DNA from: CAWJNF01 sp963844235 | GTDB lineage: Bacteria > Actinomycetota > Thermoleophilia > Gaiellales > Gaiellaceae | Reading direction: 5' to 3' | Length of the DNA stretch: 64,000 nt | Assembly: GCA_963844235.1 (NCBI GenBank) | Contig: CAWJNF010000004.1 | Coordinates: forward strand, 62,001-126,000 | Shown here: positions 40,557 to 48,114 of the stretch, piece after piece | Position numbering within the stretch: the stretch's first letter is position 1 | How the letters are laid out: each line of letters begins with the position of its first letter | Made by a program: the position numbers and the translations under genes | Notes under the pieces: model-generated | The model's input: the letters and a program-made list of their open reading frames with translations, nothing else | What the model was told of the DNA's origin: nothing | Database searches by the model: none

Positions 40557-40962
40557 CCTCGGCCTTCTGCGATCCGGCACGCGCCTTCGGCTTCGGTGTC
40601 AGGCTTTCGCCCGCGACGTGACGCAGGCACGTCTTCAGGTCGTAGAAGATGAGCCCGACGGTCGGCTCCGCGACGGTGACCGCCGCCACCAGCCGCTCGT
40701 CGTCCTGCACGAGGAAGACGCAGCCGTCCGGCAACGCGACCTGGAGCTGAACGAGCCGCTCCCGCGCCTCGGCCTCGCCCATAGCCTCCTCGGCCGCGGC
40801 CAGTAGCCGCCTCGCGGCCTCGGCGATCTTCGCGGCCTGTCCCGAGCCGGCGCCGGCGCTCGCGAGCACCTCCCCGCTCGTGTCTACGAGGACGGCAAGC
40901 TCGATCTGCGTCGAGATCTGTGTCAGGTCGGCGAGCGCCTCGGCGGCGTCCACGGCGGGCAA
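40540..40962 (-). CDS. Roadblock/LC7-like domain protein
   Basis: A 140-residue protein with a roadblock/longin-type core: IELAVLVDTSGEVLASAG, a central helix AAKIAEAARRLLAAAEEA, LVQLQVALPDGCVFLVQD, RLVAAVTVAEPTVGLIFYDL. A charged C-terminal tail follows. In actinobacteria such domains often work with small GTPases and histidine-kinase-like partners, but no GTPase gene is present here. ATG 40962 lies 1 bp from the rdgB stop. Function unknown. Confidence 0.75.
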   Translation of the reverse strand: MPAVDAAEALADLTQISTQIELAVLVDTSGEVLASAGAGSGQAAKIAEAARRLLAAAEEAMGEAEARERLVQLQVALPDGCVFLVQDDERLVAAVTVAEPTVGLIFYDLKTCLRHVAGESLTPKPKARAGSQKAEDAGEG

Positions 40963-40963
40963 C

Positions 40964-41563
40964 CTAGCACACCCCCGGCCCCCCGCAGGCGTTCCGTGCC
41001 AGCGCAGCGAGCAACGCCCGCACCGCCGAGGCGCGGTGACTCGCGGCCGCCTTCCACCCGTCGCCGAGCTCGGCGACCGTCAAGGTCGCCCCGTCGGGCA
41101 CGAACACGGGGTCGTAGCCGAAGCCGCCGGATCCGCGCCGCTCGAGGCCGATGGCGCCCTCCAGCGCGCCGGTTCCACGCTGCTCCTCGCCATCCGGCGA
41201 GACGAGCACGAGCTCGCAGACGTAGCGGGCCCCCCTGTCGGCGGCTGCCAGTCCGGAGAGCTCGCACAAGAGCTTCTCGACATTCTCCTCGTCGCTTGCC
41301 TGCTCGCCCGCGAAGCGTGCCGAGCGTACGCCCGGCGCGCCGCCGAGCCCGTCCACCTCGAGGCCGGAGTCCTCACCGAGCGCCCAGGCTTCGCTCGGCG
41401 CCACCCGACGGGCATGGAGAGCCTTCAGGCGCGCGTTCTCGTAGAAGGTGGCGCCCTTCTCCTCCACCCCAGACGTGTCGGCGGGCTCGATCTCCCAGCC
41501 CGGAAGCAACGCCCGTAGCTCCCGCAGCTTTCCCGCGTTTCGCGAGGCGAGCACGACCTTCAT
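40964..41563 (-). CDS. rdgB: XTP/dITP diphosphatase (non-canonical purine NTP pyrophosphatase)
   Basis: House-cleaning enzyme hydrolysing dITP, XTP and ITP to monophosphates. 199 residues. Seen: VLASRNAGKLRELRALLPG, KALHARRVAPSEAWALGEDS with DSGLEVDGLGGAPGV, ERRGSGGFGYDPVFVPDG, and SHRASAVRALLAAL. ATG 41563 overlaps the rph stop by 4 bp, the familiar rph-rdgB coupling. Confidence 0.95.
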   Translation of the reverse strand: MKVVLASRNAGKLRELRALLPGWEIEPADTSGVEEKGATFYENARLKALHARRVAPSEAWALGEDSGLEVDGLGGAPGVRSARFAGEQASDEENVEKLLCELSGLAAADRGARYVCELVLVSPDGEEQRGTGALEGAIGLERRGSGGFGYDPVFVPDGATLTVAELGDGWKAAASHRASAVRALLAALARNACGGPGVC

Positions 41564-42267
41564 TGCCGGCCCGCGACCACCTCACGCTGACGGTCGACGA
41601 TCTCGGCAATCCCCTTCGCCGCGAGCTCGAGCAGCTCGTCCAGCCGCGCCCGCCCGAACGGAGTCCCCTCCGCCGTTGCCTGTACCTCGATCAGCCGGCC
41701 GTCGCCGGTCATGACGACGTTCATGTCGACATCGGCCGCGGCGTCCTCCGTGTAGTCGAGATCGAGCAGGGGCGTGTCCTCGACGAGCCCGACGGACACG
41801 GCGGCCACATGGTCCGCGGGCGGCGCCAGACCGTGACGCGCCGCCGCCAGGGCAAGCGCGACCCAGACGCCGGAGATGGCCGCGGTGCGCGTGCCTCCGT
41901 CCGCCTGGAGGACGTCGCAGTCGAGCCAGACCGTCCGCTCGCCGAGCACGTCCATCGGGTATGCGGCCCGCAGAGAGCGACCGATGAGCCGCTGGATCTC
42001 GACCGTTCGCCCCTTCTGCTTGCCGGCGCTCGCCTCGCGCGCCGTCCGCGTCGAGGTCGAGGCCGGCAGCATCCCGTACTCGGCCGTGAGCCAGCCCTGG
42101 CCGCTTCCGGCAAGCCAGCGCGGCACGCCCTCCTCGATCGTCGCGGCGCACAGCACCCGGGTGCGCCCGAAGGCAATGAGAGCCGAGCCGTGTGCCTGCT
42201 CGACGTAGTCGGGGACGATCTCGAGCAATCGCAGCTCGTCGTGGGAGCGACCCTCGCGCACAGCCAT
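41560..42267 (-). CDS. rph: Ribonuclease PH
   Basis: Phosphorolytic 3'-5' exoribonuclease that trims tRNA 3' ends. 235 residues. Seen: YVEQAHGSALIAFGRTRVLC, GWLTAEYGMLPAST, RLIGRSLRAA, DCDVLQADGGTRTAAISG, and DLDYTEDAAADVDMNVVMTG. ATG 42267 is preferred; the longer frame upstream is antisense-like sequence over murI. It lies 4 bp downstream of murI and overlaps rdgB. Confidence 0.95.
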   Translation of the reverse strand: MAVREGRSHDELRLLEIVPDYVEQAHGSALIAFGRTRVLCAATIEEGVPRWLAGSGQGWLTAEYGMLPASTSTRTAREASAGKQKGRTVEIQRLIGRSLRAAYPMDVLGERTVWLDCDVLQADGGTRTAAISGVWVALALAAARHGLAPPADHVAAVSVGLVEDTPLLDLDYTEDAAADVDMNVVMTGDGRLIEVQATAEGTPFGRARLDELLELAAKGIAEIVDRQREVVAGRQ

Positions 42268-42271
42268 CCTC

Positions 42272-43093
42272 TTAGGCGGCCGCGCGCTCGAGCTCGCCGA
42301 GCCCGACGTGGTCGACGACCCCGATCGGAAGCTGGAGAAACCGCTCTCCGAGCCGGCGGAACTCCTCGGCCGAGCCGGTCGTGAAGAAGCGGCAGCGCCC
42401 ATCGCGGCCAGGGTCGTTCTCGACGCCCCTGCGCGCCAGGGTCTCGGCCACCTCGCGAGCGGTCTCCTCGGCCGAGGAAACGAGCGTGACCGACCTCCCG
42501 AAGACGCGCTCGAAGACAGGCCGGATGAGGGGATAGTGCGTGCAACCGAGGATCACCGTGTCGCACCGCGCTTCCTTCAGCGGCGCCGCGTACTCGCGAA
42601 CCGCGTCGAGAAGGCTCTCGGCCGCGGCCGCGCCGGCCTCGATCAGCGGCACGAGCTTCGGGCAGGCGATCTCGACGACACGGGCGCCCGCGTCGAGCTC
42701 GTGCACCGCACGCGCATAGCGTCCCGAGCTCACGGTCGCCTCCGTCGCGAGCAACCCGATGACCCGGTTCCGAGTCGTCTGGACGGCGGCGCGGGCTTCG
42801 GGCGCCAGCACGCCGACAACCGGCACGGAGAGCTGCTCCTGGAGGAGCGGCAGGGCGGCGGCCGTGGCAGAGTTGCACGCGGCGAGGATCAGCTTCACGC
42901 CGAGCCGCTCGAGGTAGGAGGCGATCCCAAGCGCATAGCGCGCGATCTCTGCGGCCGGACGGGGCCCGTATGGGCACCTTGCCCCGTCCCCGAGGTAGAC
43001 GAAGTCCTCGTGGGGCATGGTGACAAGACACTCGTGGAGGACGGTCAGCCCGCCCGCCCCCGAGTCGAAGATGCCGACCGGGCGTCCGTCCAT
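42272..43093 (-). CDS. murI: Glutamate racemase
   Basis: Provides D-glutamate for peptidoglycan. 273 residues. Seen: VGIFDSGAGGLTVLHECLV, YLGDGARCPYGPRPAAEI, the first catalytic cysteine in AACNSATAAALP, and the second in LGCTHYPLIRPVF; GLLATEATVSSGRYARAV is also standard. ATG 43093. First gene of the murI-rph-rdgB operon and divergent from pabB with an 82-bp spacer. Confidence 0.95.
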   Translation of the reverse strand: MDGRPVGIFDSGAGGLTVLHECLVTMPHEDFVYLGDGARCPYGPRPAAEIARYALGIASYLERLGVKLILAACNSATAAALPLLQEQLSVPVVGVLAPEARAAVQTTRNRVIGLLATEATVSSGRYARAVHELDAGARVVEIACPKLVPLIEAGAAAAESLLDAVREYAAPLKEARCDTVILGCTHYPLIRPVFERVFGRSVTLVSSAEETAREVAETLARRGVENDPGRDGRCRFFTTGSAEEFRRLGERFLQLPIGVVDHVGLGELERAAA

Positions 43094-43175
43094 GCGGAGG
43101 GATTGTAGGGACGCCTCCGGAGCAGCCGCGAGTCTTCCCGGCCTGACCTGTGTCAACGGTTCATAGACTGGAGAC

Positions 43176-44231
43176 GTGCTCGAGCTCTGGGAGCCTGAGG
43201 AAGCTTTCGGCCACGTCGAGGCCTATCTGCGCGCGGCCGGCTTCTTCGGCGGAGGCGCGGCAGGCGTCGTCGCCGACGTGTACCTCGGCTACGGCCTCGG
43301 TCGGTCACTCAGGCGCACCGGCTCGCCCGATCCGCCCGAGCCCTGTTGCCTGCCGCTCGCGGCGTGCCGCATCCGCCCTCTGGACGAGCCCGCCGTCGAG
43401 CGCGGGCCGTTCTCGGTCGGCGACTGGACGCCGACCTGGTCAGAGGACGACTACGCGGCCGCGATCGAGTCCGTCAGGGATGCGATCGCGGACGGCGACG
43501 TGTACCAGGTCAACCTCGTCCAGCACCTCTCTGCTCCGTTCAGCGGCGACCCGCGCGTTCTCGCGCCCATGCTGGCCCCACTGCGCCCGCTCGCGCCGCG
43601 GCCGCTGTCCGGGCACGGCTGGACGATCGTCTCCGGATCGCCGGAGCTTCTCCTCGCCCGCCACGGCGACCGCGTCTACAGCAAGCCGATCAAGGGCACT
43701 CGCCCAGCCGGCGCGAGCGACCTGCGCGGCTCCGAGAAGGACGCAGCGGAACACGTCATGATCGTCGACCTCGAGCGCAACGACCTCGCGCGCGTCTGCG
43801 TGCCGGGCAGCGTTCACTGGCCTGAGCTCATGGCCGAGCGCCGCCTCGCCGGCGTGACGCACCTCGTGTCTACGGTGGAGGGACGCCTGCGGCCGGACGC
43901 CGGCCTGGCCGAGCTGCTCGCCGCTGTCTTTCCGGGCGGCTCGGTCACCGGCTGCCCCAAGATCTCGGCCATCGACCACATCGCCGCCCTCGAGCCCGTC
44001 GGTCGCGGCGCGTCGATGGGTGCGCTCGGAACCGTGCACCCGAACGGCGATCTCGAGCTGGCCCTCACGATCCGCACATTCGCCGTCGCGGACGGCCGCA
44101 TCCACCTCTGGGTCGGCGGAGGGATCGTGTGGGACTCGGATGCCCGCGACGAGATCGAGGAGTCGTGGGTGAAGGCACGTCCGCTCCTGACCGCGATCCG
44201 TGCGCCCGTTCCCGAGGCCGTGCGCGCATGA
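43176..44231 (+). CDS. pabB: Aminodeoxychorismate synthase component I
   Basis: Chorismate-binding enzyme forming 4-amino-4-deoxychorismate for folate. 351 residues, shorter than full PabB because the N-terminal subdomain is reduced. Seen: VYQVNLVQHLSAPFSGDP, the nucleophilic lysine motif PIKGTRP (PabB-type, where TrpE has PIAGT), EKDAAEHVMIVDLERNDLAR, and GGSVTGCPKISAIDHIA plus RIHLWVGGGIVWDSD. GTG 43176. Coupled to pabC by an ATGA overlap. No pabA glutaminase in this cluster. Confidence 0.9.
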   Translation: MLELWEPEEAFGHVEAYLRAAGFFGGGAAGVVADVYLGYGLGRSLRRTGSPDPPEPCCLPLAACRIRPLDEPAVERGPFSVGDWTPTWSEDDYAAAIESVRDAIADGDVYQVNLVQHLSAPFSGDPRVLAPMLAPLRPLAPRPLSGHGWTIVSGSPELLLARHGDRVYSKPIKGTRPAGASDLRGSEKDAAEHVMIVDLERNDLARVCVPGSVHWPELMAERRLAGVTHLVSTVEGRLRPDAGLAELLAAVFPGGSVTGCPKISAIDHIAALEPVGRGASMGALGTVHPNGDLELALTIRTFAVADGRIHLWVGGGIVWDSDARDEIEESWVKARPLLTAIRAPVPEAVRA

Positions 44232-45088
44232 CGCTGCTCGCACTGGCGGTCTCCGGCCGCGGAGTCGTCGATCCGAACGAGCCCGTCCTGCACGCCGACG
44301 ACCTGGCGCTGCTTCGAGGCCAGGCGGCGTTCGAGACGCTACGGGTCTATGGAGGACGCCCGTTCCGCCTGGAGGCCCATCTGGCCCGCCTCGCCGCGTC
44401 CGCGGAGCGAATCGGGCTGCCGGCGGTCGAGGCCGACGGCCTCGCCGAGCTTGCCGCCGAGGCCCTCGCCGCCTCGAACGCCGCCGACTGCGTCCTACGG
44501 GTGTACTGGACGGGCGGACGCGAGACGGCCGGCATGCCGAGCGCCCTCGTCCTCGTCAGTCCTCTACCGGCCGACCTCGACGCGCGGCGCACCCGCGGCA
44601 TCCGGTTGATCTCCCTCCAGCTCGCCCTCGACGCGGCCATACGCACCGAGTCGCCCTGGCTGCTCGCCGGCGTCAAGTCGACGAGCTACGCGATCAACAT
44701 GGCCGCCGAAAGCGAGGCGCGTCGTCGCGGCGCCGACGACGCCGTCTTCCTCTCGCGCGAAGGTGTCGTGCTCGAAGGCCCGGTGACGAACGTGTGGTGG
44801 CGGGTCGGCGAGCGTTTGCAGACGCCCGCCCTCGAGCTCGGGATTCTCGCCGGCGTCACGCGGGCCGAGGTGCTGCAGGTCGCGAGCCGGCTCGGTTACG
44901 GGGTCGAGGAGGGCCGCTACGAGCTCCAGCGCATGGCGTCTGCGGACGAGGCCTTCACGTCCTCGTCCGTTCGCGAGATCATGCCCGTCGTCGAGCTCGA
45001 CGGCCGGCCGGTGGGCGCCGGCCGTTCAGGCCCGGCGTCGGCGGCCGTCCAGGAGGCGATCCGCGCCGCGGCATCAGGTCACGGCTGA
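44228..45088 (+). CDS. pabC: Aminotransferase class IV, probable aminodeoxychorismate lyase
   Basis: PLP fold-type IV enzyme of 286 residues that would release pyruvate from aminodeoxychorismate to give 4-aminobenzoate. Seen: DDLALLRGQAAFETLRVYGG, the PLP lysine in AGVKSTSYAINMAAE, DDAVFLSREGVVLEGPVTNV, ILAGVTRAEVLQVA, and DEAFTSSSVREIMPVVELDG. The branched-chain aminotransferase or D-alanine aminotransferase branches are alternatives, but coupling to pabB decides for PabC. ATG 44228 overlaps the pabB stop. Confidence 0.88.
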   Translation: MTLLALAVSGRGVVDPNEPVLHADDLALLRGQAAFETLRVYGGRPFRLEAHLARLAASAERIGLPAVEADGLAELAAEALAASNAADCVLRVYWTGGRETAGMPSALVLVSPLPADLDARRTRGIRLISLQLALDAAIRTESPWLLAGVKSTSYAINMAAESEARRRGADDAVFLSREGVVLEGPVTNVWWRVGERLQTPALELGILAGVTRAEVLQVASRLGYGVEEGRYELQRMASADEAFTSSSVREIMPVVELDGRPVGAGRSGPASAAVQEAIRAAASGHG

Positions 45089-45111
45089 GCCCGCCGATAG
45101 ACTGATTCAAT

Positions 45112-45173
45112 GTGCTCCCAGCCGGAATTTACGCCCGTACCCTGGCGATGACCGGGTTTCCCGCTGGAAGCAC
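45112..45173. repeat. Family B element, short derivative
   Basis: A 62-bp relative of 32745-32906. The left 36 bp (GTGCTCCCAGCCGGAATTTA then CGCCCGTACCCTGGCG) align with the left end of the long copy with few changes, and the right end TTCCCGCTGGAAGCAC matches its right end. The termini are inverted repeats of 16 bp (GTGCTYCCAGCSGGAA). The middle is deleted. It stops 3 bp before GTG 45177 of an amidotransferase gene, so it forms nearly all of that leader. Confidence 0.7.
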
Positions 45174-45176
45174 TGA

Positions 45177-45902
45177 GTGAACGTCCTCGCCCTCATCCAC
45201 GAGGAAGGTCCGTGCTCGGGGGTCTTCGCCGAGGCCGCCGCCGCAAGGGGGGACGAACTGGAGGAATGGAGCGTCGCGTGGGGGACGCCGCCGGCGCGCG
45301 CGCTCGACGAGTACGGCGCCGTCTGGATTTTCGGCGGTGTCGTGAACACCCACGAGGAGGACGACCACCCGTGGCTGCGCGGGGAGAACCTCCTCCTCCA
45401 GACGCTGCTCGACCGCGGCATGCCGATGCTCGGCGTCTGCCTGGGCGGTCAGCTCATTGCGAAGGCCGTGCACGCGGAGGTGGCGCCCTCGCCGGTGCCG
45501 GAGATCGGCTTCCACCCGATCTGGCTCACGCCGGAGGCCGGCTCCGACCCGCTCTTTGCCGGCCTGCCCGAGCGGCTGATGGCCCTGCAGTGGCACTACT
45601 ACTGCTTCCAGCTCCCCACGGGAGCGGTGCGGCTGGCGGGGAACGGCGTCTGTCCGCAGGCCTACCGGCTCGGCGATCTCGCCTGGGGCCTGCAGTTCCA
45701 TCCGGAGACCACGCGCGAGGACTGGCTACGCTGGATCGCCGAGTGGGATTCGTTGCCCGACGTCGATCGCACCGGCTTCGACCCGGAGGTGCTGCGAGCC
45801 GAGGTCGATCTGTACATGGAGGCGTGGAACGAATTCGGCCGCGAGCTCGCGACGCGCTTCCTGGCGGTCGCCGAACGCGCCGATCGCCTGTCCGTGGTCT
45901 AG
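45177..45902 (+). CDS. Class I glutamine amidotransferase (GMP-synthase-like)
   Basis: A 241-residue free-standing glutaminase domain. Seen: GAVWIFGGVVNTHEEDDHPW, the nucleophile in MLGVCLGGQLIAKA, and the His-Glu pair in GLQFHPETTREDW. Members of this group act on diverse amide acceptors, for example gamma-glutamyl compounds or as partner subunits; no specific substrate can be assigned. It follows pabB-pabC, but the family B repeat lies between, and PabA-type residues are not obvious, so I do not call it pabA. GTG 45177. Confidence 0.85.
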   Translation: MNVLALIHEEGPCSGVFAEAAAARGDELEEWSVAWGTPPARALDEYGAVWIFGGVVNTHEEDDHPWLRGENLLLQTLLDRGMPMLGVCLGGQLIAKAVHAEVAPSPVPEIGFHPIWLTPEAGSDPLFAGLPERLMALQWHYYCFQLPTGAVRLAGNGVCPQAYRLGDLAWGLQFHPETTREDWLRWIAEWDSLPDVDRTGFDPEVLRAEVDLYMEAWNEFGRELATRFLAVAERADRLSVV

Positions 45903-45941
45903 GGCCCCGACCGCAAGCGAGCGTTCGGACACCGACCCGAC

Positions 45942-46019
45942 GGGCCGGATGAGATGCGGCCCCTACGAAAAGGCGGCGATCGCCCTTGGGAGCGACGGCG
46001 AACGAGATCCGGCCCCTAC
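45942..46019. repeat. REP elements between the amidotransferase and GST genes
   Basis: One full unit (45942-45966) with arms GGGCCGGAT and ATGCGGCCC around GAG, carrying one mismatch, and ending CCCCTAC. A half unit GAGATCCGGCCCCTAC ends at 46019. The CTA in that CCCCTAC is the TAG stop codon (46016-46018) of the minus-strand GST gene. Confidence 0.8.
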
Positions 46020-46603
46020 CACAGGGCGGCGACGACGTCGCGCTCGGCTGCCACGGCGGGCCGCTCGAGCAGTCGCGCCACCCAGGCGCCGACGGCCTCG
46101 TACGGTGAGAGGTCGAATTGCAGCCTCGTCTCCGCGCGGAAGATCCACGGCAGGTAGGCGATATCGGCCAGCGAGTACTCGCGCCCGGCGAGGTAGGGCG
46201 ATGCTGCCAACCTCGCGTCGAGCGCGCCGAGCGCGGCCGAGAGACCGTCGGGGGACCCGCCCGGCCGGTCGGAGTACAGGTCGTAATAAGGGTCGCCGAG
46301 CAGCTCGTCGAACCGGTAGATCAGAAGCCGGGCCCGGGCCCGCTCGGCCGCGTCGAGCGGGAGCAGCGGCGGGTCGGGGTAGCGCTCCTCGAGGTACTCG
46401 TTGATGACGGGTGACTCCGGCAGGATGAACGAGTCCTCCTCGAGCACGGGAACCCGTCCGTTGGGCGGGTTCAGCTCGATGATGAAGGCGGGGCGTTCGT
46501 CGAGGTTGACGGCCACGAGCTCGTGCTCGATGCCCTTCTCGGCCAGCGCGATCCGTACGCGGGCGCAGTAGGGGCAGCGCGCGGCGTCGTAGATCGTGAG
46601 CAC
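46016..46603 (-). CDS. Glutathione S-transferase family protein
   Basis: A 195-residue GST-fold protein. The N-terminal thioredoxin-like domain has CPYC at residues 10-13 (YDAARCPYCARVRIALAEKG), a glutaredoxin-type active site, and the cis-proline segment GRVPVLEEDSFILPESPVI; an all-helical C-terminal domain follows (YSLADIAYLPWIFRAE). Resembles stringent-starvation-protein/omega-like GSTs. Actinomycetota rarely make glutathione, so the thiol partner is uncertain. GTG 46603. The stop codon lies inside a REP element. Confidence 0.85.
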   Translation of the reverse strand: MLTIYDAARCPYCARVRIALAEKGIEHELVAVNLDERPAFIIELNPPNGRVPVLEEDSFILPESPVINEYLEERYPDPPLLPLDAAERARARLLIYRFDELLGDPYYDLYSDRPGGSPDGLSAALGALDARLAASPYLAGREYSLADIAYLPWIFRAETRLQFDLSPYEAVGAWVARLLERPAVAAERDVVAALW

Positions 46604-46669
46604 GCCGACATGGTAGAGGCTTGATGTGGAATTGGCGTGCTTCTGGCTGGCCGGGCGCCGATACGATCC

Positions 46670-48109
46670 ATGGCGATGCCCTTCCGCCTCTCGTTCGGCC
46701 GCCCGCCGGCCGTCGCCGCCGGCGCGATGGTCGCGACCAGCCAGCAGCTCGCCACCCGCGCGGGTCTGCGCATGCTCGAGCGTGGCGGCAACGCAGCCGA
46801 CGCCGCCATCGCCGCCGCCGCCGTGCTTTCGGTGACCGAGCCCATGTCGACCGGGATCGGCGGCGACTGCTTCGCGATCGTCTGGCGGGACGGCAAGGCC
46901 GAGGGCCTCGACGCCGCCGGGCCGGCGCCCGCCGCGGCCGAGCACCTGGAGCCCGTGGCCGAGGTCGGGCCGCTGTCGGTGACCGTCCCGGGTGCCGTCG
47001 CCGGCTGGGCCGCGCTCGCCGAGCGACACGGCCGGCTCGGGCTCGACGCGTGTCTCGCGGACGCGATCGACGCTGCCGAGCGGGGCTTCGCGATCGGCTA
47101 CCTGACGGCCGACCTGTGGGCCGAGAGCAGCGCGCCGCCGGAGCTCGGGCCGCTCCCGCAAGCAGGCCAGCGCGTCCGCTTCCCGGAACTGGCGCAGAGC
47201 CTGCGGGCGATCGCGAGCGACGGCGCCACGGCCTTCTACAGCGGTCGCATCGCGCGTGCGATCTGCGCGACGAGCTGGCTCGACGAGGAGGATCTCGCGT
47301 CCTTCCGCCCGCGCTGGGTCGATCCGCTCGCCATCTCCTATCGCGGTGTCCAGGTGCTCGAGCTGCCGCCGCCCACGCAGGGCGTCGTCGCGCTCGAGGC
47401 GCTGGGCCTGCTCGAAGGGTTCAGCCCCGATCTCGCGTCGCGAGTGGTCGCGGCGAAGCTCGCGCTCGAGGACGGCCTGGCCCGCGTGCGGGACGGCGCC
47501 GACGTCTCCGAGCTGCTCGATCCCGCCTTCCTCGAGGAGCGCCGCGCCGCCGCGCCGCTTCCCGTAGCCGAGCCGAGGGCCGGCACGGTCTACCTGTGCG
47601 CAGTTGACGGCGACCGCATGGCCGTGTCGTTCATCCAGAGCCTCTACTACGGCTTCGGCTCCGGCATGGTTGCGCCCGGGACCGGCATCGTGCTCCAGAA
47701 TCGCGGTGCCTGCTTCTCCGTGTCCGGGAGGGTGGAGCCGGGGCGCCGGCCCTACCACACGATCATCCCGGGCATGCTCGTATCGGACGGGACGCTGCTC
47801 GGCCCGTTCGGCAACATGGGCGGCTTCATCCAGGCCCAGGCCCACATGCAGCTCGTCTCCGCCCTCGTGGACGACGAGCTCGACCCCCAGGCTGCGCTGG
47901 ACCGACCCCGCTTCAAGGTCGACGGCGACCAGGTGCAGCTCGAGGAGGGCCTCTGGCCCGAGGCGGACGCCGTCCGGCGGCTCGGGCTCGAGCCGGTCCG
48001 TGAGGAGGCCGTGGCGCCGTTCGGCGGCGGTCAGATCATCCTCGAGAGGGACGGCACGCTCGTCGCGGGCTCGGACCCCCGCAAGGACGGCTACGCCGCG
48101 GGGTTCTAG
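46670..48109 (+). CDS. ggt: Gamma-glutamyltransferase/Ntn-hydrolase family
   Basis: A 479-residue gamma-glutamyltranspeptidase-type Ntn hydrolase that self-cleaves before a catalytic threonine. Seen: GGNAADAAIAAAAVLSVTEP, GIGGDCFAIVW, VPGAVAGWAALAERHG, and the processing site GTVYLCAVD with the candidate nucleophilic Thr near residue 306, then GSGMVAPGTGIVLQNRGACF. Unlike E. coli GGT, no signal peptide is visible (start MAMPFRLSFGRPP), so it may be cytoplasmic. ATG 46670; ATG 46676 is equally possible. No gene for glutathione synthesis is in the window. Confidence 0.88.
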   Translation: MAMPFRLSFGRPPAVAAGAMVATSQQLATRAGLRMLERGGNAADAAIAAAAVLSVTEPMSTGIGGDCFAIVWRDGKAEGLDAAGPAPAAAEHLEPVAEVGPLSVTVPGAVAGWAALAERHGRLGLDACLADAIDAAERGFAIGYLTADLWAESSAPPELGPLPQAGQRVRFPELAQSLRAIASDGATAFYSGRIARAICATSWLDEEDLASFRPRWVDPLAISYRGVQVLELPPPTQGVVALEALGLLEGFSPDLASRVVAAKLALEDGLARVRDGADVSELLDPAFLEERRAAAPLPVAEPRAGTVYLCAVDGDRMAVSFIQSLYYGFGSGMVAPGTGIVLQNRGACFSVSGRVEPGRRPYHTIIPGMLVSDGTLLGPFGNMGGFIQAQAHMQLVSALVDDELDPQAALDRPRFKVDGDQVQLEEGLWPEADAVRRLGLEPVREEAVAPFGGGQIILERDGTLVAGSDPRKDGYAAGF

Positions 48110-48114
48110 ATGGC

